Shown: positions 54,001 to 61,790 of the stretch, piece after piece
Layout: every line of letters starts with the position of its first letter
Numbering within the stretch: position 1 is the stretch's first letter
Program-made: the position numbers and the translations under genes
Source: CAYUPI01 sp964446585
GTDB lineage: Bacteria > Verrucomicrobiota > Verrucomicrobiia > Limisphaerales > UBA8199
NCBI GenBank assembly: GCA_964446585.1
Contig: CAYUPI010000006.1
Span: forward strand, 127,482-191,481
Direction: 5' to 3'
DNA: 64,000 nt
The notes under the pieces: model-generated
What the model saw: the letters and a program-made list of their open reading frames with translations, nothing else
What the model was told of the DNA's origin: nothing
The model's database searches: none

Positions 54001-54143
54001 CCGAATGACGAATGCCGAAGCCCGAAAGAAATCCGAAACCCGAAGTCCGAACGAAATCTTTTCACTGGCTGATAGGAGTTTCGGGCTTCGGAATTCGGAT
54101 TTTGTCATTCTTTCGGGTTTCGGAATTCGGATTTCGTCATTGG
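54001..54143. repeat. Imperfect inverted repeat overlapping the 5' end of the next gene
   Basis: The left arm (54001-54057) is built of GAATGACGAA, CCGAAGCCCGAAA and similar units. The right arm (54079-54143) has the complementary series TTTCGGGCTTCGGAATTCGG, with TTTGTCATT and TTCGTCATT. The arms are separated by about 21 bases. The element begins 4 bp after the DUF58 stop and ends inside the next open frame, where it specifies the first 44 codons. Confidence 0.75.
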
Positions 54144-54734
54144 CTTCAGTGCTTCGCGCTTTGTTTGCTGTGTTCACCCTGCTCTCTCCTGGCTGCCACG
54201 AACACCGGCCGGGACGACATCCCGCCACTTCGGCCGCCGCGAGGCGAACTGCCGCCCTCTTTTTGGGAACAGCATGGAGTTTGGGTGGTCTTTTCCAGTG
54301 TCGCTTTGATGGGGCTTGTCGGCGTCGCATTGTGGTGGGCACTGCGCCCTCGGCCAGTCGTCGCCGTGGCTCCCGAGGTTCAGGCCCGGCAGGAGCTGGA
54401 GCAGTTGCGCAACCATCCCGAGGATGGCGCCCTCCTGAGCCGGGCCTCCCAAGTCCTGCGACGTTATTTGATTCGCGCCTTCGAACTGCCGCCGAACGAA
54501 CTCACGACGACCGAATTTTGCAGTTTGATTTCCGGCACTCAGAAGTTTGGCGCTCACTTCTCCACCTCAGTCAGCGAGTATCTGCGCAGGTGCGATGAGC
54601 GCAAATTTGCGCCTCTGACTGATTCGCAGCCGTTCGAAGGAGTCGCGCAGGCGTTGAAACTCATTGAGTCGGGCGAAGCACGCCGCGCCGAGCTGCGCCG
54701 AGCGGAGCAAAACACGGAGGCGGCGAAGCGATGA
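54012..54734 (+). CDS. Bat-operon membrane protein (DUF4381-like position), repeat-derived N-terminus
   Basis: A 240-residue open frame from the ATG at 54012. Residues 1-44 are encoded by the inverted repeat. They are followed by a signal-like stretch (LQCFALCLLCSPCSLLAA), then a helix at about 85-110 (WVVFSSVALMGLVGVALWWAL), and a cytoplasmic domain (NHPEDGALLSRASQVLRRYLI, TEFCSLISGTQKF). The native start may have been displaced by the repeat; a TTG after the element is an alternative. The gene occupies the usual place of the DUF4381-type protein between DUF58 and BatA. Confidence 0.65.
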   Translation: MPKPERNPKPEVRTKSFHWLIGVSGFGIRILSFFRVSEFGFRHWLQCFALCLLCSPCSLLAATNTGRDDIPPLRPPRGELPPSFWEQHGVWVVFSSVALMGLVGVALWWALRPRPVVAVAPEVQARQELEQLRNHPEDGALLSRASQVLRRYLIRAFELPPNELTTTEFCSLISGTQKFGAHFSTSVSEYLRRCDERKFAPLTDSQPFEGVAQALKLIESGEARRAELRRAEQNTEAAKR

Positions 54735-54744
54735 AAGAGAACGG

Positions 54745-54779
54745 CACTCCATCACTCCACCACTCCATTATTCCATTTT
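54745..54779. repeat. ACTCCAT short-period tract before batA
   Basis: Four to five imperfect copies of a CACTCCA/TTCCATT unit lie between the stop at 54734 and the BatA ATG at 54786. No opposing arm is evident. Composition matches tracts of the same class elsewhere in the operon. Confidence 0.55.
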
Positions 54780-54785
54780 CCAGCC

Positions 54786-55826
54786 ATGCCTGGCGCCTTT
54801 GAGTTTCAGTATCCGTGGGTGCTCGCCCTGCTGGCGCTGCTGCCGGTCTATGCGATTTTGCACGGGCGCGTCGGCAAATTGTCAGCTCTCAGATTCCCAA
54901 GCGCCGAGATCGCCCGAGCGGCGGGGGCGGCGGCGCGCGCGGCGGCGGGCCGCCTGTTGTGGTTCTTGAGGATCTTGACGGTGGGCCTTTGCGTGGTGGC
55001 GTTGGCCGGGCCGCGCTTCGCCAACGATCACATCGAAACCCAGGCCAGCGGCGTGGACATCATGCTCGTGCTCGACCTTTCCTGGTCGATGATGGCCCTG
55101 GACATGAGCGGACCGCGCGAGCGCGTTTCGCGCTTCGACATCGCCTCACAAGTCCTCGAGGATTTTATCCGGCGTCGGCCGAGCGATCGGCTGGGGCTGA
55201 TCGTCTTTTCCGCCGTGCCCTATCTGGCCAGCCCGCTGACACTTGACCATGATTGGCTCATTGAAAACCTGCATCGGCTGCATGTGGGCCTCATCCGTGA
55301 TCTGGGCACCGCCATTGGCGACGCGGCCGCTGCCGGTGCCCGCCGACTCAAGAGCCTCAAGGACAGCAAGAGCCGCATCATCATTTTGCTGACCGATGGC
55401 GATAACAATCGAGGCGAGATTGATCCTGTGCCGGCGGCGCAACTGGCGGCCGCCATGGGAGAGAAAGTCTATACCATCGGCATCGGCATCGAGGAACCGT
55501 GCCAATTGCCGCTCTTCGATCCGTCCACCGGCAAGCTCCGCCTCGATCCGAATGGCAACGTCATTCCGGCGCTGACGCTGCAACCGGCTAATTACTCGGT
55601 GCTCGGCAAAATGTCGGCGCTCTCGAACGCGAAATTCTACCGCGCGACCAATCGGCGCGAGTTACAGAACATCTACAACGATATCGATCGACTCGAGAAA
55701 ACTGAGGTCAAACTCCGCCGTTTTACGACTTATCGCCCTTTGTTTCAATGGCCGTTGCTGGCCGCCTTCGGTTTGCTGGCGATCGAACTGCTGCTGGTCA
55801 ATACACGGTTCCGCCGAGTGCCCTGA
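54786..55826 (+). CDS. batA: VWA domain membrane protein BatA
   Basis: A 346-residue protein. Helices lie at about residues 7-25 and 57-75 (LLWFLRILTVGLCVVALAGP), and again near the C-terminus (FQWPLLAAFGLLAIELLLV). The VWA domain has an intact MIDAS: DLSWSMMALDMSG, with the Thr in GTAIGDAAAAGAR and the Asp in LLTDGDNNRG. BatA is implicated in aerotolerance and envelope stability with BatB-E. It precedes batB. Confidence 0.87.
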   Translation: MPGAFEFQYPWVLALLALLPVYAILHGRVGKLSALRFPSAEIARAAGAAARAAAGRLLWFLRILTVGLCVVALAGPRFANDHIETQASGVDIMLVLDLSWSMMALDMSGPRERVSRFDIASQVLEDFIRRRPSDRLGLIVFSAVPYLASPLTLDHDWLIENLHRLHVGLIRDLGTAIGDAAAAGARRLKSLKDSKSRIIILLTDGDNNRGEIDPVPAAQLAAAMGEKVYTIGIGIEEPCQLPLFDPSTGKLRLDPNGNVIPALTLQPANYSVLGKMSALSNAKFYRATNRRELQNIYNDIDRLEKTEVKLRRFTTYRPLFQWPLLAAFGLLAIELLLVNTRFRRVP

Positions 55827-56034
55827 GGAAATGACGAATGACAAATGACGAAAGAAATCCGAATGACCCGTCCTCCGTAGCAAGTGGAGAAACGACTAGT
55901 GCGACGCGGTGCTGCTGGGGAGGGTGGACGAAGTTCGAAAAGCATGGGCCGACCAGCGGCTTCGAGTTTCGGGCTTCGTCATCGGGCTTCGTCATTCTTT
56001 CGACATTCGACATTAGTCATTAGTCATTCGCGTC
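55827..56034. repeat. 208-bp inverted-repeat element between batA and batB
   Basis: The left arm (55827-55869) carries AAATGACGAATGACAAATGA and relatives. The right arm (55964-56031) carries the complementary TTCGTCATT, TCGACATTCGACATT and ATTAGTCATT units. The arms flank a 94-bp GC-rich core that contains no credible gene. The element fills the entire space from the batA stop to the batB ATG. The structure is MITE-like, though no duplicated target site is visible. Confidence 0.75.
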
Positions 56035-57075
56035 ATGAATTTTACCCATCCGCATTTCGCTGAACCTCGCTGGCTATGGCTGGCGGTGCTGGGACCGCTG
56101 TTGCTGCTGCTCGTGCACCGATATTCGGCGTGGGCGCGGCGTCGTCAATTGGCGCAACTGGCCGCGCCCCAGTTCCTGGAGGACTTGCTCCGCTCTCATA
56201 GCCCGCCAAGGCGCGTGGTGAAACAGGGGCTGTTGGTGCTGGCGGTCGCCGGCATCGGCCTCGCCCTGGCACGGCCACAATGGGGCGAGCTGGCCAATGC
56301 CGGACAGTTGCTCGGCCAGGACGTCGTCTTCGTCCTGGATTGTTCGCGCAGCATGTTGGCCTCCGATGTCAGGCCAAGCCGACTGCTACGCGCCAAACTG
56401 GCCATTCTCGATTTCGTCCAACGCCGCGGACGCGGTCGCGTCGGACTGGTCGCCTTTGCCGGCCAGTCTTTTCTTCAATGTCCGCTCACGTACGATTATG
56501 GCGCGTTTCAGGAGGCGCTGACGATCATCGATGATAAAACGATTCCGATTCCCGGCACCGACCTGGGCCAGGGCCTCGATGAAGGCTACCACGCCCTCCA
56601 GAAAACGGAGCGGCAAAAGCTGTTAATCGCACTGACGGATGGCGAGGATCTGGAGAAAGGCGGCGTCAAAATGGCCGAAAAACTCGCCAAAGAAGGCGTC
56701 GTGGTTTTCACCGTCGGCGTGGGCACGCCGGCCGGAGCGGAAATCGAAGTCGTCAACGAGCAGGGCAAGCCAGAACTGCTGCGAGATTCGAACAGCCAGG
56801 TCGTCCGGAGCCGGTTGGATGAGCCGACGCTTCAGGCGATCGCACAAGCTACCCGTGGCGCCTATTATCCTTTGGGGCCGCTTGGCGAGGGGCTAGCCAA
56901 AGTCCGAATAGCGGCCGAGGCGCTGAATCAAAGCAGCGGCGCCACCTCTGCCCCTAAGTTTGGCGTGGACCGGTTTCATCTGCCTCTAGCAGCCGCGTTG
57001 GGGCTGCTGGTGATGGAATCGCTGTTCGGCACGAGAAGGCGGGAACACGTTCCCCGGCCAACACCCCGGTCATAA
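56035..57075 (+). CDS. batB: VWA domain membrane protein BatB
   Basis: A 346-residue protein similar in layout to BatA. Helices are at about residues 11-25 and 62-80 and near 319-334. The VWA MIDAS is DCSRSMLASDVR, with the Thr in GTDLGQGLDEGY and the Asp in LTDGEDLEKGG. Like BatA it projects the VWA domain to the periplasm. It is separated from batA only by the 208-bp repeat element. Confidence 0.87.
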   Translation: MNFTHPHFAEPRWLWLAVLGPLLLLLVHRYSAWARRRQLAQLAAPQFLEDLLRSHSPPRRVVKQGLLVLAVAGIGLALARPQWGELANAGQLLGQDVVFVLDCSRSMLASDVRPSRLLRAKLAILDFVQRRGRGRVGLVAFAGQSFLQCPLTYDYGAFQEALTIIDDKTIPIPGTDLGQGLDEGYHALQKTERQKLLIALTDGEDLEKGGVKMAEKLAKEGVVVFTVGVGTPAGAEIEVVNEQGKPELLRDSNSQVVRSRLDEPTLQAIAQATRGAYYPLGPLGEGLAKVRIAAEALNQSSGATSAPKFGVDRFHLPLAAALGLLVMESLFGTRRREHVPRPTPRS

Positions 57076-57115
57076 CAGTCTTGCGCGGGACAGCGGACTG
57101 TCTTATTATTCTGCC

Positions 57116-58084
57116 ATGACCACTGTTGCCGGGATGAAGCAGCACCGGAAGAAACACCCCCGGTGCCACAGCGTGGCAATTGCCCTTTCATTACTTTGCG
57201 CCTCGGCAATCGCTTCCGCCGACTCCTCGCGCGACACTGCCACGAATGCCGCTCCACCCACCAACTCCCGTGAATTCTTTAACGCCGGCACTCGAGAACT
57301 GCGCGCCGACAAACTTCGCGAGGCGGAGGCGTACTTCGAGACGGCCCTGGCGAGCCAGAACCAGCGGCTCCAGACGCCCGCGCTGTACAACTTGGGCCAC
57401 GTCCGCTTCGGGCAGGGGATCGAGGAATTAAAAAAGGGACCTTCGGCTCAATCGGCTGCCACCATGTCTCAGGTGGCCGAACAACAGGGTGAGGAAGCGC
57501 TCCAGGCGGCGGACGCGGCCCTCGAAAGCAACGACGTGCAGAAGATGGTTGCCGCCTACGTTCAAGGCCGCGGCAGGCGCAGGGAACTCAAGGCGGCCAG
57601 GGAAGCTGTACTCCAGGCACTCAAAGCCCACGGAGCGACCCTGGTTAAATGGCAGCGCGCCTCCGGTGATTTCAAAAGCTCACTCGAATTGGACGGAACT
57701 CAGGCCGACGCGCGCCAAAATGCGGATGTGGTTGACCGGCGGATCGCGCAACTGGTGGACAGAGTCATCCAATTAAAGCTGCAGTGCAGCTCGTGTGCCG
57801 GAATGTGCAACAAGCTCGGCGATAAGCTGAAGCAGCTCAAATCCCGAATCCCAGGCTCACAAATGCCGCCCGGCGCAGGCGAGGACGATGAGGATGAGGA
57901 CCAGCAACCGAGCCCGCAAGCTGGACAAAAGGAAGTGGCCTCCAAATCGGGGCGTGAAATGTCGCTTTCTCCGGAACAAGCCGGATGGCTGCTTGAAGGT
58001 TACAAGCTGGACAGCGAGCGTCGGCTGCCGATGGTTCAAGGCCCTCTCGCCGAACCCAAAGACCGCTCGCGCAAGACGTGGTGA
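57116..58084 (+). CDS. TPR-containing Bat protein, BatC-like
   Basis: A 322-residue protein with an N-terminal signal (SVAIALSLLCASAIASA), followed by one or two TPR-like helical pairs (REFFNAGTRELRADKLREAEAYFETAL and LYNLGHVRFGQGIEEL). A Cys pair occurs in LQCSSCAGMCNKL. An acidic, disordered C-terminal region contains DDEDEDQQPSP. The start may be the ATG at 57134. Position after batB and before batD identifies it as the BatC slot; sequence similarity alone is weaker. Confidence 0.75.
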   Translation: MTTVAGMKQHRKKHPRCHSVAIALSLLCASAIASADSSRDTATNAAPPTNSREFFNAGTRELRADKLREAEAYFETALASQNQRLQTPALYNLGHVRFGQGIEELKKGPSAQSAATMSQVAEQQGEEALQAADAALESNDVQKMVAAYVQGRGRRRELKAAREAVLQALKAHGATLVKWQRASGDFKSSLELDGTQADARQNADVVDRRIAQLVDRVIQLKLQCSSCAGMCNKLGDKLKQLKSRIPGSQMPPGAGEDDEDEDQQPSPQAGQKEVASKSGREMSLSPEQAGWLLEGYKLDSERRLPMVQGPLAEPKDRSRKTW

Positions 58085-60114
58085 TCTATAGGAAAGCTCC
58101 AAGCTCCAAGCTCCAAGCACCGGGGAAACACCAAATCCCAAACACCAAACACCAAGCACCAGGCAAATCCCAAGCTCCAACGCCCAAACTCCAAAGAAGC
58201 TCCGAAGCCCAAACTCCAAAGTGCAATCGGGCGCGTTCGAGTCGGGGTTTGAAATTTAGGATTTCTTTGGGATTTGGTTCTTGGGATTTGGTGCTTGCCT
58301 GGAGTTTGCTTGGTGCTTCGTGCTTCTTGGCGCTTTCTGCTCACGGCCAATCGGCTGGCAATCCACCTCAGGATCCATTGATGTCTCTCATGATGTCGCA
58401 GCCAAAAATTGATGTCAGCTCACCAGTAACTCCCTATGCCTGGTTTGATCCTCCGGTCGTTGGGCCCGGTCAACTCTCTTTCTATCGGGTCACGTTCAAT
58501 GCTTTGGAGGAGTCGATCGAGTGGCGCCCCGAGATCGCCGCGCCGCCGAATCTTGATCTGCGGGCGGGCACTCGCGGCCAAATGCTCCAGCCAGTTGCAG
58601 CCTCGATCCAGCCGCGCACGACGTTCAATTATCGCGCCCGGCCAAAGGTGCCCGGTGACTACACGGTTGCTGAGTTCACGGTGAACGTCTCCGGAAAACC
58701 CATCGTGGTGCCCGCGGCGACATTGAGCGTCGTCAGCACCGCGGCCGCGCCTCCGCCGACCCAACCAGTCATGGAAATTCCAGCAACGAATCTGTATGTC
58801 GGCCAGCCTGTGAATGCGCGCGTAGCCCTTGCCGCGTCCTCAGCAGGCCTGGCGCAGATGCTGATGTTGGTCCAGTTGGGCGGTGAAGGATTCATTGTGG
58901 ACCAGAGCGCCGTGCGCCAGCGAATTGAAAGCATGATGCGCGGTGGGACCAACTTCACAACCTCCATTTATGAAACTGTGCTCACACCGGTCATCACCGG
59001 TAAAATCAGCCCGTTCGCCCAGGGCTTCACCGCTCTCAGCGGTGGTGCGGCTCCAGTCGGGACCAACAATCAGGCTGCCGGTCCCGGCGGCCCTCCGCAA
59101 TACACCTTGGTGGAATCCGATCCCGTCGAACTGACGGTCCGGCCGCTGCCAACAGCAGGCGAATTGCCGGGTTTCACCGGCGCAATCGGCGCGTTTGTCG
59201 TTGACCCACCGGTCCTGGCCACCAACCTCCTGCGCGTCGGCGACCCGGTAAAGCTCACCGTGGCGGTGCGCAGCGGTGCCGGCTTCGCCCGCCTGGTCGC
59301 CCCGCCTGCGCCGCAAGTGCGCGATTGGCAGGTGCTGGCCGCCACTCCCGAGGGCGAGCCGGCGCGGCTAGTGCAGGCCCATGGATACGCCGGCTTCGAG
59401 TACACGCTTATTCCCATGACCGAGGAAGCGCGCTCCACCCCGGCGATCCCATACAGTTGTTTCGATCCGGCTCGCGGTGTTTATGTGGATCTGACGATTC
59501 CCTCGCTGCCGGTCACGGTGCAGCCCGGCTCGGCGCCCGCCGACTGGCAGTCGATTTTGCAGGAGGCTGCGACTGCTCCAGAGACTGAAGAAGTTCTTGC
59601 TCTTAGCGGCCTCGCGCCTGCTCCAGGCCGCTGTTCTGACAGCTTGGCGCCCTTGCAGCAACAGGCCTGGTTTCCATTTGCGCAACTCGGGCCAGCAATG
59701 GTCTTTGTCGGCTTGTGGGGCTGGGACAGGCGCCGCCAGTATCTGGAACAACATCCGCAAATCCTCCTGCGCCGGCGCGCGCGGCGGGCGTTGCGCCGTG
59801 AATGGCGCGCTATGCGTCGCGCGGCCCGTACTGGGGACGCGCCCCGGTTCGCCGCCGCGGCCGTCAGCGCCCTGCGCGTCGCTTGTGCGCCCCATTTCCC
59901 CGCCGAACCCCGCGCTTTGGTCGGTGGCGACGTCCTGCAACTGCTCGGTTCGGTGGATGGACCGGATGGCTCGACGACGGCGTCGGCCGTGCGGCGTCTT
60001 TTCACGGCTTCGGACGCCGAGCGCTTTGCGGTTTCCTCCGAGAGCGCCCGCGACTTGCTCGTCCTTGAGCCCGAGCTCGAACGGATTCTTGAAGGTTTGG
60101 AGGCGAAATTGTGA
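58078..60114 (+). CDS. batD: BatD-like protein with repeat-derived N-terminus
   Basis: A 678-residue open frame from the GTG at 58078. Residues about 5-85 are encoded by the repeat at 58094-58332; the hydrophobic segment WDLVLAWSLLGASCFLALSAHG, itself inside the right arm, looks like a signal peptide. An alternative start at 58288 or 58291 would begin there. The mature part is beta-rich (YRVTFNALEESIEWRP, PGDYTVAEFTVNVSGKP), as in the BatD oxygen-tolerance family. A single helix near 536-552 and a basic cytoplasmic tail follow. It precedes batE. Confidence 0.8.
   Translation: MVIYRKAPSSKLQAPGKHQIPNTKHQAPGKSQAPTPKLQRSSEAQTPKCNRARSSRGLKFRISLGFGSWDLVLAWSLLGASCFLALSAHGQSAGNPPQDPLMSLMMSQPKIDVSSPVTPYAWFDPPVVGPGQLSFYRVTFNALEESIEWRPEIAAPPNLDLRAGTRGQMLQPVAASIQPRTTFNYRARPKVPGDYTVAEFTVNVSGKPIVVPAATLSVVSTAAAPPPTQPVMEIPATNLYVGQPVNARVALAASSAGLAQMLMLVQLGGEGFIVDQSAVRQRIESMMRGGTNFTTSIYETVLTPVITGKISPFAQGFTALSGGAAPVGTNNQAAGPGGPPQYTLVESDPVELTVRPLPTAGELPGFTGAIGAFVVDPPVLATNLLRVGDPVKLTVAVRSGAGFARLVAPPAPQVRDWQVLAATPEGEPARLVQAHGYAGFEYTLIPMTEEARSTPAIPYSCFDPARGVYVDLTIPSLPVTVQPGSAPADWQSILQEAATAPETEEVLALSGLAPAPGRCSDSLAPLQQQAWFPFAQLGPAMVFVGLWGWDRRRQYLEQHPQILLRRRARRALRREWRAMRRAARTGDAPRFAAAAVSALRVACAPHFPAEPRALVGGDVLQLLGSVDGPDGSTTASAVRRLFTASDAERFAVSSESARDLLVLEPELERILEGLEAKL
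58094..58332. repeat. Inverted-repeat element over the batD start
   Basis: The left arm (58094-58220) is a run of CTCCAAG, CACCAAA and CCCAAACT units. After about 22 bases, the right arm (58243-58332) carries the complementary TTTGGGATTTGG, TTGGTGCTT and TTGGAGTTTG-type units. It begins 9 bp after the batC stop. The right arm encodes the hydrophobic segment of the BatD signal peptide. Confidence 0.75.
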
Positions 60115-60132
60115 TCTGCCAAAGGCGAACGT

Positions 60133-60265
60133 GCAAACCACAAATCCCCAATTCCAAAAAAACTCCAACGTCCAAACTCCAAATCGAATGTTTCGTGCCT
60201 TCGAAATTTCGAAGTTGAGATTTGGGATTTTTTTGGGGTTTGGGCTTTGTGATTTGGGATTTCTT
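60133..60265. repeat. Inverted-repeat element over the batE start
   Basis: The left arm (60133-60186) has CCAATTCCAAA, ACTCCAACGTCC and related units. The right arm (60202-60265) has GATTTGGGATTTTTTTGGGG and GATTTGGGATTT. Sixteen bases separate them, and the BatE ATG at 60188 lies in that loop. The right arm encodes FGIFLGFGLCDLGF of the BatE leader. Confidence 0.72.
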
Positions 60266-61012
60266 CTGCGTAACGCGCGGCTTCTCGCTTTAACCGCCTG
60301 GCTCGCTGGCTCGACGATCGCCCGCAGCGCTGCCTCCGACTCGTCGTTCATCGCCGGCACGCAGGCCTACAAGGCCTCCGACTTCGAACGTGCGGTTATC
60401 ACATTCCGCCAGTCTGCCGCTCTGCATCCCGCCTCCGGCACGCTTCAAAACCTGGGCCTGGCCGAATGGCAGCTCGGGAAAGTGGGCCAAGCTGTTCTGG
60501 CCTGGGAACAGGCGCTCTGGTTGGATCCGTTTAACGAATCCGCGCGGGTGAATTTGCGTTTTGCCCGAAAGGCCGCGCAACTTGAACCTCCCGAATTATC
60601 GTGGAATGAAGTCGTGTCCACCTGGCTACCGGTCAACTGGTGGGCCTGGCTCGCCGGTTCGAGCCTTTGGCTGGCGGTTGGAATGGCCACGCTGCCCGCG
60701 ATGTTCCGTCGTCCCAAGGCCGCCTGGCACCAGGCCCTGGGCGCTATTGGTGTGATGATATTCCTGCTGAGCGTGCCGGCGCATCTGGGCGTCCGCTCGC
60801 GCTCGCGCCTTGGATATGTCCTGGAAAAAGATGCTCCCCTTCGACTGACCCCAACCCTGGAAGCAGAGACCGTAACCCGGTTGAGTCCCGGTGACCCCGT
60901 CCGCACCCTCCGCGCGCGCGGCAACTACATCATGGTCCGAACCAACCGCGCTACCGGTTGGCTCGCGCGCGAACAATTTAGCCTGATTTGTCCGCCCGAC
61001 GGCAAAATTTGA
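60188..61012 (+). CDS. BatE-like TPR and SH3-domain protein
   Basis: A 274-residue protein from the ATG at 60188. A long hydrophobic leader (LRFGIFLGFGLCDLGF, then LLALTAWLAGSTIARSA) comes partly from the repeat. TPR units follow (AYKASDFERAVITFRQSAAL, AVLAWEQALWLDP). A helix pair at about 133-160 and 171-190 (GVMIFLLSVPAHLG) leads to a C-terminal SH3b domain (APLRLTPTLEAETVTRLSPGD). This is the BatE architecture. The frame remains open upstream to 59597, but only inside batD. Confidence 0.78.
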   Translation: MFRAFEISKLRFGIFLGFGLCDLGFLLRNARLLALTAWLAGSTIARSAASDSSFIAGTQAYKASDFERAVITFRQSAALHPASGTLQNLGLAEWQLGKVGQAVLAWEQALWLDPFNESARVNLRFARKAAQLEPPELSWNEVVSTWLPVNWWAWLAGSSLWLAVGMATLPAMFRRPKAAWHQALGAIGVMIFLLSVPAHLGVRSRSRLGYVLEKDAPLRLTPTLEAETVTRLSPGDPVRTLRARGNYIMVRTNRATGWLAREQFSLICPPDGKI

Positions 61013-61015
61013 CCG

Positions 61016-61504
61016 TCACTCTTCTCCATCGAAATAATCCAACGCTTCCCCGCGGAAGATACGGCGCTCGGGTGAACGCACGCCCCACTTTTTGCTGTCC
61101 GGATAATACACCGACTCTCCAATGGGGTTGTCCGCCACAACATAGACGATAAGGTCCTGACCCGATTCGAAATCAGAATTGACGAGCTGGTGCGGTTCGT
61201 CCGGCTTAAACAGGAAAGCATCACCGGGGCCGATGGGCGTCGTTCCCTCCTGATGCCGAACGAGGCCACTCCCCGAAATCACGTGGTAAAACTCCCATTG
61301 GGCGCTATGCAAATGATATGGGTAAGGAACCTGGCCCGGCGGGATCCGCAGAATTTCGACGTCGAACGGATGCCGCTCGTTCAGATCCGTGGATTGCGGC
61401 TTGCGCCCCAGTGCCTCCGAGACCTGCTTGCCGGCTCCCTTGAACTTTCCCTTCGGAGAGGACCAGGTCAGTTCAGTCAGTTCGTTGGTGTTGATCTTGC
61501 GCAT
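61016..61504 (-). CDS. Cupin domain protein
   Basis: A 162-residue protein from the ATG at 61504. Both cupin motifs are present: PYHLHSAQWEFYHVISG and PGDAFLFKPDEPHQLVN. They provide the expected metal ligands (the second His of motif 1 is replaced by Gln). No other domain is seen. The frame is open to 61624, but that part comes from a palindromic element. A metal-dependent sugar or small-molecule role is likely; no partner gene helps. Confidence 0.8.
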   Translation of the reverse strand: MRKINTNELTELTWSSPKGKFKGAGKQVSEALGRKPQSTDLNERHPFDVEILRIPPGQVPYPYHLHSAQWEFYHVISGSGLVRHQEGTTPIGPGDAFLFKPDEPHQLVNSDFESGQDLIVYVVADNPIGESVYYPDSKKWGVRSPERRIFRGEALDYFDGEE

Positions 61505-61586
61505 ACAACTCAAGGTAAGGACCGGGGCGCGCCCGGTGCGATACAATATTTCACCCACGTGGACTCGGCAGGACGGATTCGGAAAA

Positions 61587-61660
61587 GGAGCGCGGACGCC
61601 CCCGTCCACGTGTCGGGGGCGCACGTTCTGAAGAACGAGCGGACGAAGCGTCCTCGCTCC
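61587..61660. repeat. Palindrome cluster upstream of the cupin gene
   Basis: The ends GGAGCGCGGACGC (61587-61599) and GCGTCCTCGCTCC (61648-61660) are inverted copies with one mismatch. Inside are an 8-bp stem CGCCCCCG/CGGGGGCG (61597-61604 and 61614-61621) and GTTCT/AGAAC (61625-61636). The three nested hairpins within 74 bp suggest a REP-like element. It lies between divergent genes. Confidence 0.6.
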
Positions 61661-61790
61661 CGCTCCCGTGATTCTTCAGCCTCGACGACGCAGGCCGGCG
61701 AAGCCTCTCGCGAAGATGAATAACTAATACAGGTTCTGAGTCGATCTTATGAGTGACGATGCGATATGTCACCGCCACTCGCAGGCGCTT

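Noticed and set aside
58094..58332. Possible CRISPR-like array
   Set aside because: Units are 6-10 bp, contiguous and degenerate, with no unique spacers and no cas genes nearby; the arms are inverted, which does not fit CRISPR.
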